A DNA stretch of 64,000 bases from Mycolicibacterium sp. P1-5 (GCF_008329565.1 NZ_NPKT01000015.1:62001-126000); one strand, 5' to 3'. Counted from the first letter of the stretch, positions 7,556 through 16,449 are shown. Made by a program: numbers and translations. The notes: generated by a model not told the origin, from the letters alone.

Positions 7556-8854
7556 CTACCGACCGCCGGTGACAGCTGCGGACCCCCGCAGCGACTCGGT
7601 GGCCGCGAGCAGCGCGCAGGTCGCCAGGCCGTCGATCGCATCAGAAAGGTCGGGCTCCGCCGGGAACGTCGGAGCGATCCGAATGTTCTTGTCCTCCGGA
7701 TCTTTTCGGTATGGGAACGACGCACCCGCCTCGGTGACCGCGATCCCGGCGTCCTTGGCCAGTGCGACGGTTCGCTTGGCCGTCCCGGGTAGCACGTCGA
7801 GGCTGATGAAGTAGCCACCCTTGGGCTCGGTCCAGGAGGCGATTTTCGAGTCGGAAAGCCGCTTGTCGAGGATGTCCAAGGCCAGGGCGAACTTCGGCGC
7901 AAGCAACTGCTGGTGGCGCAACATGTGCAGTCGCACCCCGTCGGCATCCTTGAAGAACTGCAGGTGCCGCAGCTGGTTGACCTTGTCGGGGCCGATCGAC
8001 TTCTTGCCCGCGTACTGCAGATACCACGCAATGTTGCCCAGCGATCCACCGAAGAAGCTCACCCCGGCCCCGGCGAAGGTGATCTTCGACGTCGAGGCGA
8101 AGACGTAGGGCCGATGAGGGTTGCCCGCCTTGTCAGCCAGGCCGAGAATGTCGATCTGCCGCGGGAAATCCGGCGTCAATGTGTGCACGGCGTAGGCATT
8201 GTCCCAGAAGAGGCGGAAATCCGGTGCGGCGGTACGCATTTGAACTAGGCGCCGGACGACCTCCCACGAATACGTGGTGCCGGTCGGGTTCGAGAACACC
8301 GGCACGCACCACATCCCCTTGATCGCAGGGTCGGCCGCAACGAGCTCCTCGATGAGGTCGACGTCGGGGCCGTCCTCGAGCATGGGGACGCCGATCATCT
8401 CGATGCCGTAGGTTTCGGTGATCGCGAAGTGGCGGTCGTATCCCGGAGCGGGGCACAGGAATTTGATCGTGCCGCTTTCCTCGCGCCACGGCCGCTGCGA
8501 ATCCACGCCGCCGTGCAGCAACGAGAACACGATGACGTCGTGCATCAGCTCCAAGCTCGCGTTGTTGCCGGCGATCAGGTTGGGCACCGGGATCCCGAGC
8601 AGCTCACTGAAGACCGACCGCAAGCCGGGCAGGCCGTGCAGACCGCCGTAGTTGCGGGTGTCGGTGCCTTCCTCGTCGCGGTAGTGGTCGCCGGGCAGGG
8701 TCAACAGCGCATTCGACAGATCCAGCTGCTGCGCCGACGGCTTGCCGCGGGTGAGGTCCAAGGACAGCTTCTTGGCCCGCAGGTCGGCATAGTTCCGCCG
8801 CTGCAATTCATGCTGGGCTTGCAGCTCATCGGGGCCCAGGGAGTGGAACGACAC
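7556..8854 (-). CDS. PLP-dependent aspartate aminotransferase (Rv3722c family)
   Basis: The 432-residue protein is a fold-type I aminotransferase (aminotransferase class I/MocR-like). It has a substrate-site LDLTRGKPS start, NNASLELMHD, the conserved SNPTGTTYS and DNAYAV motifs, and the PLP lysine in STSKITFAG near residue 255. The M. tuberculosis orthologue Rv3722c is known as the main aspartate aminotransferase that makes aspartate from oxaloacetate and glutamate, an essential step for nitrogen assimilation; I transfer that role by family and synteny. The start is GTG with AAAGG upstream. It forms a unit with dnaX and is preceded by the 4.5S RNA gene on the same strand. Confidence 0.92.
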   Translation of the reverse strand: MSFHSLGPDELQAQHELQRRNYADLRAKKLSLDLTRGKPSAQQLDLSNALLTLPGDHYRDEEGTDTRNYGGLHGLPGLRSVFSELLGIPVPNLIAGNNASLELMHDVIVFSLLHGGVDSQRPWREESGTIKFLCPAPGYDRHFAITETYGIEMIGVPMLEDGPDVDLIEELVAADPAIKGMWCVPVFSNPTGTTYSWEVVRRLVQMRTAAPDFRLFWDNAYAVHTLTPDFPRQIDILGLADKAGNPHRPYVFASTSKITFAGAGVSFFGGSLGNIAWYLQYAGKKSIGPDKVNQLRHLQFFKDADGVRLHMLRHQQLLAPKFALALDILDKRLSDSKIASWTEPKGGYFISLDVLPGTAKRTVALAKDAGIAVTEAGASFPYRKDPEDKNIRIAPTFPAEPDLSDAIDGLATCALLAATESLRGSAAVTGGR

Positions 8855-8871
8855 CGTGCGCCTTTCAAGAA

Positions 8872-8961
8872 GGGGACCCCGCGCACCCGCCAGAGCCCAT
8901 TGACCCTTGCTGCCTTCCGGCCCTGGGGGAGTTCACAGGATAGACGCCGCGCGGGGTCCGT
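8872..8961 (-). ncRNA. ffs: Signal recognition particle RNA (4.5S RNA, small bacterial type)
   Basis: On the minus strand the ends pair as a long stem (GGACCCCGCGC with GCGCGGGGTCC, 8949-8959 against 8874-8884). The apical domain holds the hallmark GGCCGGAAGGCAGCAAGGGT, including the GGAA tetraloop and the Ffh-binding internal loop. The ~90-nt size is right for the Alu-less bacterial RNA. It partners with Ffh to target membrane and secretory proteins. It lies just upstream of the aminotransferase gene, same strand. The ends are set from the stem and may be off by a few bases. Confidence 0.93.
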
Positions 8962-9067
8962 TGCGAGTGTAATACCCGGCGGGAGGTGCCCCACCGGGGA
9001 GGCGGCAAGACCAGGTGAGCCAGGCAGCCGGGGCCAGGCACTGCTCGAGTCGGCTACCATTGCCGAC

Positions 9068-9153
9068 GGAGGATTCGCCTAGTGGCCTATGGCGCTCGCC
9101 TGGAACGCGGGTTGGGTTAACAGCCCTCAGGGGTTCAAATCCCCTATCCTCCG
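9068..9153 (+). tRNA. tRNA-Ser, anticodon GGA
   Basis: The acceptor stem GGAGGAT pairs with ATCCTCC at 9146-9152, with discriminator G. The anticodon stem CTCGC/GCGGG carries the loop CTGGAAC (anticodon GGA, reading UCC/UCU). A long variable arm and the T arm GGGGTTCAAATCCCC follow. The length of 86 nt with a class II variable arm is typical of serine tRNAs. CCA is not encoded. It is divergent from the 4.5S RNA gene. Confidence 0.96.
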
Positions 9154-9227
9154 CACCTGATCCGGGGTGCGATCGGGGGGTCACTGTGCCTGGTCGCACC
9201 CCGGATTTCAATTTGTAGGGAGAGAAC

Positions 9228-9953
9228 ATGGGGCGGAGCGGCATGGGGCGCGTCACCGCGACTGCACTTCACCTGGCGCTGTGGGTGCTGGCCGGCGCTC
9301 TGTACTTCCTGTTCGTCCTGCCCCGGTGGTGGGAGCTGATGGGCGACACCACCCACACGCTGGGCACGGTCCTGCGCATCGTCACCGGCGTACTGATCGC
9401 GCTGGCCGCACTGCCCGTGCTGGTCACCCTGCTGCGTAGCCGCAAGCCGGAGTACCTCACCCCGCAGCTGGCGCTGCGACTGCGGCTGTGGTCGGTGATC
9501 CTGCACGTGCTGGCCGGTGTGCTGATCGTGGGCACGGCGGTCGCCGAGATCTGGGTCAGCCTGGACAAGGGTGGACCGTGGTTGTTCGGCGTTTACGGCG
9601 CTGCCGCGGCGATCGCGGTCCTGGCCCTGCTCGCCTTTCAACTGGCCTACACCGCCGAGCTGCCGGCCAAGCCGGCGAAGCCCAAGAAAGAGAAAAAGGC
9701 GAAGAAGAAGCGCGGAGAGGCGGCCGAGGACGCCGAGGCCGTCGGTGCTCAGCCGGCGGCAGACACCGAAGAAGCCGTCGAGCCGGGCGTCGAGGACGAG
9801 CAGCCGGCCGAGGTGTCGGCCGACGTGGAACCCGAAGTCGATGCCGAAGATGATGCCGAACCGGCCGGTGCCCTGCGCAACAAGCGTCCGACCGGCAAGA
9901 CGAACCACCGCCTGCGCCGGCGCAATCGCGGCAGCGTCGCGGTCGACGAGTAG
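9228..9953 (+). CDS. Membrane protein with long charged C-terminal tail (Rv3723-like)
   Basis: The ATG at 9228 follows AGGGAGAG and gives 241 residues; ATG at 9243 is an alternative. Four hydrophobic helices lie in the first ~140 residues. A lysine-rich cytoplasmic stretch (about 143-165, KPKKEKKAKKKRGE) follows, then an acidic region of Glu/Asp/Ala/Pro, then a basic end (HRLRRRNRG). The alternating basic-acidic-basic tail suggests contact with nucleic acid or membrane surface, but no known domain is visible. Position after the tRNA-Ser and the aminotransferase fits Rv3723. Function unknown. Confidence 0.85.
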   Translation: MGRSGMGRVTATALHLALWVLAGALYFLFVLPRWWELMGDTTHTLGTVLRIVTGVLIALAALPVLVTLLRSRKPEYLTPQLALRLRLWSVILHVLAGVLIVGTAVAEIWVSLDKGGPWLFGVYGAAAAIAVLALLAFQLAYTAELPAKPAKPKKEKKAKKKRGEAAEDAEAVGAQPAADTEEAVEPGVEDEQPAEVSADVEPEVDAEDDAEPAGALRNKRPTGKTNHRLRRRNRGSVAVDE

Positions 9954-10007
9954 AAACTTTCGAGTTCACCTAAACAACGGCCTGAACAGCACCGCCACCC
10001 CTATGCT

Positions 10008-11084
10008 GTGCGAGTGCACAACACTTCCCCGTATCGCGTCGTCCAGTGGACGACCGGAAACGTAGGTAAAAGCTCGGTTCAGGCGATCGCCACGAACCCC
10101 ACCCTCGAACTCGTTGGCTGTTATGCCTGGTCAGCCGCCAAGGCCGGACAGGATGTCGGTGAACTCGTCGGCATCCAACCGCTGGGCGTCACCGCGACCA
10201 ACGACGTCGACGCACTGCTGGCGCTCAAGCCGGACTGCGTGGTCTACAACCCGATGTGGATCGACGTCGACGAGCTGGTTCGCATCCTGTCGGCCGGCGT
10301 CAACGTCGTGGCATCGGCGTCGTTCATCACCGGTCAGAACCTCGGCGAGGGCCGCGCCCGCATCGAGGAAGCCTGCAAGGCGGGTGGGTCGACGATGTTC
10401 GGCTCCGGTGTGAGCCCCGGCTTCGCCGAATTGCTTGCGATCGTGGCCGCCACCGCGTGCGATCGCGTCGACAAGGTCACGATCGCCGAGTCCGCCGACA
10501 CCACCCTCTATGACTCCCCGGAGACGGAACGTCCAGTCGGTTTCGACATGCGCATCGACGATCCCGAACTCGAGCCGATGGCGGCCACAGGAACCGCCGT
10601 GTTCGCCGAAGCCGTGCAGCTGGTCGCAGATTCTCTCGGCGTCCAGCTCGACGAAATCAGGTGCGTATCCGAGTATGCCCAGACCACCGAGGATCTGCCG
10701 ATGGCGTCGTGGACCATCAAGGCCGGCCACGTAGCCGGTGTCTATGCGAGCTGGCAGGGCGTCGTGGGCGGCAAGACCGTCATCGACATCAACGTGCGGT
10801 GGAAGAAGGGCACGACGCTCGAACCCGATTGGCAGCTGGACGCCGACGGCTGGAAGATCACCATCGACGGACGCCCGACCGTCAACATGCAGGTCGGCTT
10901 CCTGCCGCCGATGGACATGATCGAGAACGCGAAGTCACTCGAAGACTTCTTCGTGCTCGGCCACATCATGACGGCGATGCCGCCCATCCACGCGATTCCC
11001 GCTGTGATCGCCGCGGCCCCGGGCATCGCGACCTATAACGACCTCGGCTTGCCGAAGGCCCGCGGCGTGGTGCCTCAGCCCTAA
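10008..11084 (+). CDS. NAD(P)-binding dehydrogenase, dihydrodipicolinate-reductase-like (amine dehydrogenase family)
   Basis: The 358-residue protein opens with a Rossmann nucleotide-binding site in the form RVVQWTTGNVGKSS, typical of the NAD(P)H-dependent amine dehydrogenase group with a DapB-like N-terminus. It is common in mycobacteria and often linked with lipid or steroid catabolism. The C-terminal half (about 150-340) is the substrate and oligomer domain. GTG at 10008 is followed by another GTG two codons later; either may start. There is no signal peptide. No neighbour defines its substrate, so the reaction is not assigned. Confidence 0.8.
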   Translation: MRVHNTSPYRVVQWTTGNVGKSSVQAIATNPTLELVGCYAWSAAKAGQDVGELVGIQPLGVTATNDVDALLALKPDCVVYNPMWIDVDELVRILSAGVNVVASASFITGQNLGEGRARIEEACKAGGSTMFGSGVSPGFAELLAIVAATACDRVDKVTIAESADTTLYDSPETERPVGFDMRIDDPELEPMAATGTAVFAEAVQLVADSLGVQLDEIRCVSEYAQTTEDLPMASWTIKAGHVAGVYASWQGVVGGKTVIDINVRWKKGTTLEPDWQLDADGWKITIDGRPTVNMQVGFLPPMDMIENAKSLEDFFVLGHIMTAMPPIHAIPAVIAAAPGIATYNDLGLPKARGVVPQP

Positions 11085-11088
11085 CCGG

Positions 11089-11346
11089 CTAGATGCAGGC
11101 GCCGCCGCTCACGAATCCGAACGGACCGGTTGCCTGCACGCACGCTTGGGGTGGCCCGTAGTACGCGGGACCGTAGTAGGGGCCACGCCAGTCGCCGTGT
11201 CCGTCCTGGTCATCCCACTCCCAGCCGTGTCCGTGGCCGTGCCCGTGGCCTGGGTCGGCGGAGGCGATTCCGGTGCCGACTCCCAGCCCGGCCAGGCCGA
11301 GCCCTGCGGAAAGTGCCGCTGCTGCTGCGATCTTCGTCAGTGTCAT
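11089..11346 (-). CDS. Small secreted His/Gly-rich protein
   Basis: From the ATG at 11346 (AAGGG nine bases upstream) the product has 85 residues; an ATG three codons earlier almost abuts the same AAGGG and is less likely. A signal peptide (MTLTKIAAAAALSAG...GIASA-DP) ends near residue 30. The mature protein starts with a run of HG dipeptides (PGHGHGHGHGWEW), then aromatic PYYGPAYYGPP, and has two Cys near the end that could pair. The His run could bind transition metals. Small secreted proteins of this layout are common in mycobacteria and have no assigned function. Confidence 0.75.
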   Translation of the reverse strand: MTLTKIAAAAALSAGLGLAGLGVGTGIASADPGHGHGHGHGWEWDDQDGHGDWRGPYYGPAYYGPPQACVQATGPFGFVSGGACI

Positions 11347-11498
11347 CGTGTTCATCCCTTACGACCTCGAACGCCCCGACCCCGTCACACGTCTTGCAAC
11401 ATGGGGCATTTTAGTCGAATTCCCCTACCCGCCAACAACTTAGCGACGGGGCGCACATCTAGCGTTTGCTAGCCGACGACGATCTTCCTGGACAGTCC

Positions 11499-11517
11499 GC
11501 CGACATCCCATGTCGGC
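11499..11517 (-). terminator. Short perfect hairpin after the secreted hydrolase gene
   Basis: GCCGACAT (11499-11506), a three-base loop CCC and ATGTCGGC (11510-11517) form an 8-bp perfect stem 18 bp past the stop of the minus-strand hydrolase gene. No T tract follows, the usual form of mycobacterial hairpin terminators. Termination is inferred. Confidence 0.55.
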
Positions 11518-11535
11518 AGACCGCACATATCGTTG

Positions 11536-14082
11536 CTAGGGAACGGGGGTGATGTTCGTCGGATTGGACGTCTGCAGCGTTAGACCGATGTTCGAAATGT
11601 TGATCACGCCGAACGCGGTGAACCGTTCGTAAGGCGCCGCCGAACTGGTGATCTGCAGCGTCAAGTTACCGGGGTCGACGGGGTTATTTGAGGTGTAAAC
11701 AATGTTCTCCATGTTGAACGTGACGGTGCGCGCGCGGCCGTCCAAGGTCACAGGCACAGGCGTGACGAGGTTTCCGACCACCAGACCGGTGTTGTTGTCC
11801 ACCAGCTGGGCGTACACGAAATTGCTGGTGCCGATGCCCTGGTAGTCGAAGCTCACCGTCGGCGACCCGACTGCCTGGGTGAGTCCGGTGAGGTCGAGGT
11901 TGACGTTGATCGCGTTGTTCGCTTTGGACGCCAGCCCGAGCGAGTATGGGATCGAAGCTTGCGGCGCCGGTCCTGAACCGCCGAGGATCGGCACGATGCC
12001 GAGCGTGCCGCCCGCCGCACCGGTAGCCGCCTGGAATGGCGCGCCGAAGAGCGCGCTACCGGCTGTCGGCAGGTAGTCGGACTTGAACCAGTTTCCGAAC
12101 TGGTCGGTGTACTGGAAGTTGGGGATGGCCGGCGTTCCGCTCGTGTGCCCGTCCCTGACGTAGTAGTTCAGCCAGGCGAACGTCGAGGCCAAGTTCGGGT
12201 TGTCGTCGGCCGTGGCGGGATTGGTCAGGCACACGCCGTGGCCACCGCAGAACCAGATCATCTTCACCAGGGTTCCAAACGGGTTGGCGAGGATGGTCTG
12301 GGCGTTGTCGATCGACTGCTGCAGTGTGAACAACACGTCGACCGTGCCCTGGATCAGCAGTGTCGGCGCCTTCAGCTGGTTCAGCAGCGACGTCGGGCCA
12401 GCGCTGGCCAAAAAGGCCTGCGCGGTGTTGCTCAGGACCCCGAAAAGGTCGCCGGTGGTGATGCCCTCGTAGATCAGATTGTTGATCCGAGCCTGTGATA
12501 GCACCAGTGACAGCAGCAGCAACGTCGCGTAGGCGGTCTTGAACGAGCCGTCGGGGTAGAGCGAATTGTTCAGCGAGTTCCAGGAGATGCCTGGGACGAT
12601 CGCGTCGATACGGGGATCGGTCGCGGCACTGGTGAGTTGGATTCCACCGCCATAGGAACCGCCGACCATGCCGACTCGTGGATCATTCGGGCCATCAACG
12701 AGTGAATTATCGAGGCCGGCAACCCAATTCAGGATCGACGAGACGTCACGCGCCTCGAAGAACGGGCTGTCGAGTTGCAGGATGCCGCCGGAGGCGAATT
12801 CACCGCGGGGGTCCCAGGTGACCACGTTGTAGTCGGCGCGCAGTAGAGATACGCCCGGGGTGAGGCCGCCGATACCGTATTGCGTGTAGGGATCGGTCTG
12901 GCCTTGTGTCGCCAGCCCAGGGCCGTCGAGAATCGTTGGCGCCGTACCGGCCGTGGTGAGCCCTGACTTCGGGAACCAGTTGACACTGATCGGCGTCTGG
13001 TCGAAAGACGACATCATGTACGTGTAGGCCACCGGGGCGGCAGCAGCGTGCAGCACACCCGTCGAGTCGAAGGTGGCGATCTCTGAGTATCCGATGATCG
13101 GCGCCAGCAGGTCGCCCAGGACCGGCGTCTGGTGCAACACGACGATCACCTGACCGGCAAGGCCACCCAGAAGCGGAATGCTCTGCAGGACTTGGTCAAA
13201 CTGCGTCTGCTGCGCGACCAGGATCTTGAATTGTTCGTTCACCGCCCCGCCGAGGGCAGATTGATAGGGGAGGTAGCTGAAGGTGCCCGGCTGGTAATTG
13301 GAGTCGCTGGGCGCGGAAAAAGTGATCTTCCCGCCCAGACTCGGACCGCTGATCAACGTGTACGTGAGTCCGGACGCGCCGGTGGCGTTGGTGGTGCCAT
13401 CGACTATGCCGTCGTTGATGACGAGTACCGGATTGACCGTGATCGGATTGCTCGCCAGCGCCGACGCGGTGGTCCGGCGCTCGACCGCCGCGTAGGCCAG
13501 CGCCAGCGGAGACTCAATTGGCAGCGGCGGCAGCCCACCGGTAAAGGGATTGAGCACATCATGCAACGCGGTGGTCAGCACTGCGGAGATTGCGCCCGGC
13601 GACGGCAGGACGGGCAACGCTGTCGCGAGTGACGCGACCGGAGTCACCGACCCCACAGTCGAACTCGCCGACGGTGAGGACACGCTGACACTGCCGCTCG
13701 ACTGCGCACCCGACGGTCCCGAGGTGTTTGCGGTCGAGTCGGTGGAACTCGTGGTCTGCGCGGATATCGGGGAACCCGCGAGCGACTGGGCGGTTCCGGC
13801 CTTTGAATGCTTCGCGCCGGTCCTGGCGCCGCCGGCGCCGACCGTCTGACTCGACCGGGCAGCCGTCCGCTTCGACGTTCCGGTGGTCCCGGATGCCCCC
13901 TTCGACCCGGTCGGCGACGAACCCGAAGCTCCGTTCGCGGAGCTCGAATTCGAGCCTGCCCCTGACGATCCCGTCGTCCCGTCCGCCCAGGCGACACCGT
14001 ATCCCGTGGAGAACAACGCGGCGCCCACTCCGAGCGCTACCGCCAAACCGCCGACCCGACCGACAAATCTCGAAGCAGCCAT
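11536..14082 (-). CDS. Large secreted alpha/beta hydrolase, X-Pro dipeptidyl-peptidase (CocE/S15) type
   Basis: The 848-residue protein has a signal peptide (VGGLAVALGVGAALFSTGYGVAWA-D), a Ser/Ala/Gly/Thr-rich linker to about residue 150, a middle beta-rich segment and a catalytic alpha/beta-hydrolase domain. The nucleophile motif GGSYGGG places Ser near 476, the acid is in GTVDVLF near 581 and the His in GGHG near 614. The C-terminal ~200 residues look like the jelly-roll domain of S15/CocE enzymes. It probably cleaves peptides or esters outside the membrane; the substrate is unknown. The N-terminal module resembles those of the proteins at 14229-15986 and 56540-58528. Confidence 0.82.
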   Translation of the reverse strand: MAASRFVGRVGGLAVALGVGAALFSTGYGVAWADGTTGSSGAGSNSSSANGASGSSPTGSKGASGTTGTSKRTAARSSQTVGAGGARTGAKHSKAGTAQSLAGSPISAQTTSSTDSTANTSGPSGAQSSGSVSVSSPSASSTVGSVTPVASLATALPVLPSPGAISAVLTTALHDVLNPFTGGLPPLPIESPLALAYAAVERRTTASALASNPITVNPVLVINDGIVDGTTNATGASGLTYTLISGPSLGGKITFSAPSDSNYQPGTFSYLPYQSALGGAVNEQFKILVAQQTQFDQVLQSIPLLGGLAGQVIVVLHQTPVLGDLLAPIIGYSEIATFDSTGVLHAAAAPVAYTYMMSSFDQTPISVNWFPKSGLTTAGTAPTILDGPGLATQGQTDPYTQYGIGGLTPGVSLLRADYNVVTWDPRGEFASGGILQLDSPFFEARDVSSILNWVAGLDNSLVDGPNDPRVGMVGGSYGGGIQLTSAATDPRIDAIVPGISWNSLNNSLYPDGSFKTAYATLLLLSLVLSQARINNLIYEGITTGDLFGVLSNTAQAFLASAGPTSLLNQLKAPTLLIQGTVDVLFTLQQSIDNAQTILANPFGTLVKMIWFCGGHGVCLTNPATADDNPNLASTFAWLNYYVRDGHTSGTPAIPNFQYTDQFGNWFKSDYLPTAGSALFGAPFQAATGAAGGTLGIVPILGGSGPAPQASIPYSLGLASKANNAINVNLDLTGLTQAVGSPTVSFDYQGIGTSNFVYAQLVDNNTGLVVGNLVTPVPVTLDGRARTVTFNMENIVYTSNNPVDPGNLTLQITSSAAPYERFTAFGVINISNIGLTLQTSNPTNITPVP

Positions 14083-14228
14083 GACTTTCTAACCTCCCGA
14101 CCAAAGGCGAAAGCGCCTCAGCGGAGGGTAAGCCCGTAGACGAGCGCGGGATCGCGAAACGCCGAAACTGTCAGCAACTAATTTGCGGAACTGACAAAAT
14201 TAGCTGAGTCGCGTTGAGCCCCAAAGAA
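14083..14228. promoter_or_regulatory. AT-richer promoter region with a short inverted repeat
   Basis: This 146-bp gap lies upstream of the minus-strand hydrolase gene. It contains CTAATTT (14178-14184) and AAATTAG (14197-14203), 7-bp inverted arms separated by 12 bp, in an AT-rich patch about 100 bp from the start codon. It could be an operator or part of the promoter. No known consensus was recognised. Confidence 0.35.
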
Positions 14229-15986
14229 TCAGGCGTAGTCGAAGTTCGTCGAGCCCATGGGCGTGGTGTAGTCGAGGTATACCGGGCCAATCTGGTAGGG
14301 GACGTACCCGGTGTTGATCAACCCGCTCGTGATCACCGTCGGCGAATTGAGCGAGTTGACGATGTAGGAGTACAGGAACGCACCGTCTGACGTATAGACA
14401 GAGATTCGTGTCCCGGCCGGGACGGACCCACCCGCGGTGCCGCCGGCCAACGACTGCAGCATGGTCCCGTACACGCCTCCCGAATCGATGATGGCGGGCA
14501 CCGTCGTCGCCGGACCGTTGTTGATCGACACCTGGAGGTAGGCATCGGGTGCCCCGGATACCGACGTGCGGGTCGGCAGCGGATTGGGCCCGAAGACCAT
14601 CACGCCGGCGAAGCCGAGCAACAAGCCCTGATAGAGGAACACACCCTGGCTGAGGTCACCGGGCAGCGCGGTGGTCGGAAGGCCTTGCGGTCCTGGGCCC
14701 CCGGCGTTGGCACCGATGCCCAGAACGCCGGACGCGCCACCAAGTTGGTTGAAGAAGGCCAGGGCCTTGGCCGAGTCGGCGGTGTCAACGATGTTGACAT
14801 TCGTCGGGCCGGAAACGATCCCGTTCCCGAAATCCACCGTCGTCGTGTAGGTCTCGAAGTGGTAAGTCAGGCCACCGCTGTAGCCGCTGTTGCAATTGTT
14901 GGGACTGTTGCAAACGCCAGTGCCCAAATTGGATTGACCCACCGAACCCATGGTGACCACCAGCCCCGACGAACCGGTGTCGACGAGCACAGGTGTGCTC
15001 GGGCCGCCGTTGATCGTGACATAGACGATCGGCTCGGTGGTCGACCGCATGGTCACCGGGACCAGTGCGTACACCCGGCCGTTCAGCGCGGCGGTGCTGA
15101 CCGCGTTCTGTACGGACGTGATCGCGCCCGTTCCCTCGAAGGCGCCGACCAACGGCAGGAGCGCACCTGTGCTGTTGAGTGCGGTGGTGGCCATCGTCGG
15201 AAGCAGCAGGACGCCGAGCAGGGCGACCCCGGTCAGCTCGTGCACGATCGGCACACCGGAGGTCTGGGCGTAGAGCAACTGGGTTGGTGTTATCGCGGTC
15301 GACCAGGTGTTCAACGCCAGCGCCGCCTGCGACAGCAGAACCTGCGGGACGATTGACACCACGCCCGCGACGACGTTGCCGCTACCCCACGTCTGTTGCA
15401 GCAACTGCGATTGGGCCTGGGCGATCTGCTGTTGGGCCAGGCTCACCGCGACACTCGCGACCACTGGCGGTGTCGACGGCAGCCACGAGGTAGTGCTGGG
15501 AGTCGTATTGACAGCGACTGCGGGTGTCACGGCAGCCGCGGCAGGCAGGTGGGCGGAATGGCCGGTCGCCGAGATCGACGGAACGGTCGGGGCCGCAGCG
15601 GTGGTCGTGGCCGTCGCCGTCTCGATGGCCGCGGTATCGACGGCGGCCGCAGCTACAGGAGTGTTGCTCGTCGCAGCGGGTGATGCCTTGCGCGAGCCGA
15701 CTTTCCCGCTCGACGAGGTTGCGGCGCCGCTGCGCGCCGAGTGCGCGGTGGCCTTCTTGGTGGCGGCCGAGTCGCTGTTGCTCGACGGTGTCGAGCTGCT
15801 TTCCGAGTTGTTCGCCGAGGCCTTACCCGCACCCGACCCGGCGCCGTTGTCGGCATAGGCGACGGCTGATCCGCTGGCCAGCGCGGCGCCGACACCCAAC
15901 GCCACGGCACCGGCACCCAGCCATGCGTACGGCTGGCGGCGTTGCCGAGCGCGGTGCGCACCCCGTTGACTGTCGCTGTGCCTCAT
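14229..15986 (-). CDS. Secreted PecA-like aspartic protease lacking a PE domain
   Basis: The ATG at 15986 follows a strong GGGGGGA and gives 585 residues. The N-terminus is RARQRRQPYAWLGAG then VALGVGAALASGSAVAYA-D, an export signal, followed by a Ser/Ala/Thr-rich linker to about residue 150. The C-terminal ~290 residues show the two catalytic motifs of a pepsin-like fold: DTGSSG near residue 335 and DSGG near 499, with hydrophobic-hydrophobic-Gly segments after each. This matches the aspartic protease domain of PE_PGRS proteins such as PecA, which cleave PE/PPE lipases at the mycobacterial surface. Here the type VII targeting PE domain is replaced by a Sec- or Tat-like signal. Substrate unknown. 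Confidence 0.82.
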   Translation of the reverse strand: MRHSDSQRGAHRARQRRQPYAWLGAGAVALGVGAALASGSAVAYADNGAGSGAGKASANNSESSSTPSSNSDSAATKKATAHSARSGAATSSSGKVGSRKASPAATSNTPVAAAAVDTAAIETATATTTAAAPTVPSISATGHSAHLPAAAAVTPAVAVNTTPSTTSWLPSTPPVVASVAVSLAQQQIAQAQSQLLQQTWGSGNVVAGVVSIVPQVLLSQAALALNTWSTAITPTQLLYAQTSGVPIVHELTGVALLGVLLLPTMATTALNSTGALLPLVGAFEGTGAITSVQNAVSTAALNGRVYALVPVTMRSTTEPIVYVTINGGPSTPVLVDTGSSGLVVTMGSVGQSNLGTGVCNSPNNCNSGYSGGLTYHFETYTTTVDFGNGIVSGPTNVNIVDTADSAKALAFFNQLGGASGVLGIGANAGGPGPQGLPTTALPGDLSQGVFLYQGLLLGFAGVMVFGPNPLPTRTSVSGAPDAYLQVSINNGPATTVPAIIDSGGVYGTMLQSLAGGTAGGSVPAGTRISVYTSDGAFLYSYIVNSLNSPTVITSGLINTGYVPYQIGPVYLDYTTPMGSTNFDYA

Positions 15987-16095
15987 GGTTTCCCCCCTGC
16001 GCCAAACCGTATCGCCTAGCTGAGATTTTCCTAAGCGAGTTTGCTGAGTGTCTACCACAAATTGGGGTGACGGCAATAGCCAACCCGCCCGGCGA

Positions 16096-16449
16096 TCACC
16101 CCGCGAATTGCAGCGTGATCACCGCATCGCCGGCAATGACCTGGCCGGGCGCGGGTATCTGCGCGGCGATCTGATTTCTCCGGTAGGGCGCGTTCGGCAG
16201 GTCGGGGGCTTTCGAAAGAACACCCGTCCAGCCCAAGGTCCGAAGTGCCGGCTCGGCGTCGGTCCAGTACATGCCCCGCAATTCGGGCATGACAATGACG
16301 TCGTGGGGATGCGCTGTCACCGTTCTGGTGGGCGCACCCGTACTGGTGACCGCCGATTCAGTCGAGGCAACGGGTTGCCCGCTCAATGAGCACGCCCCGA
16401 CGAGACATGCCGTCGATACCGAAATAACCAGTGTAAGTTGGGCTTTCAC
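16096..16449 (-). CDS. Small PASTA-domain lipoprotein
   Basis: The 117-residue product begins with a lipoprotein signal (lipobox LVGAC, Cys20), then a short Ser/Thr linker. A single PASTA domain occupies about residues 50-116: VIVMPELRGMYWTDAEPALRTLG, then PAPGQVIAGDAVITL. PASTA domains bind peptidoglycan fragments or act as spacers in wall proteins. Its start overlaps the stop of the upstream polD1 gene (ATG at 16449, stop reaching 16446), so it may be co-transcribed with polD1, an odd pairing of wall and repair functions that may simply reflect tight packing. Confidence 0.8.
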   Translation of the reverse strand: MKAQLTLVISVSTACLVGACSLSGQPVASTESAVTSTGAPTRTVTAHPHDVIVMPELRGMYWTDAEPALRTLGWTGVLSKAPDLPNAPYRRNQIAAQIPAPGQVIAGDAVITLQFAG

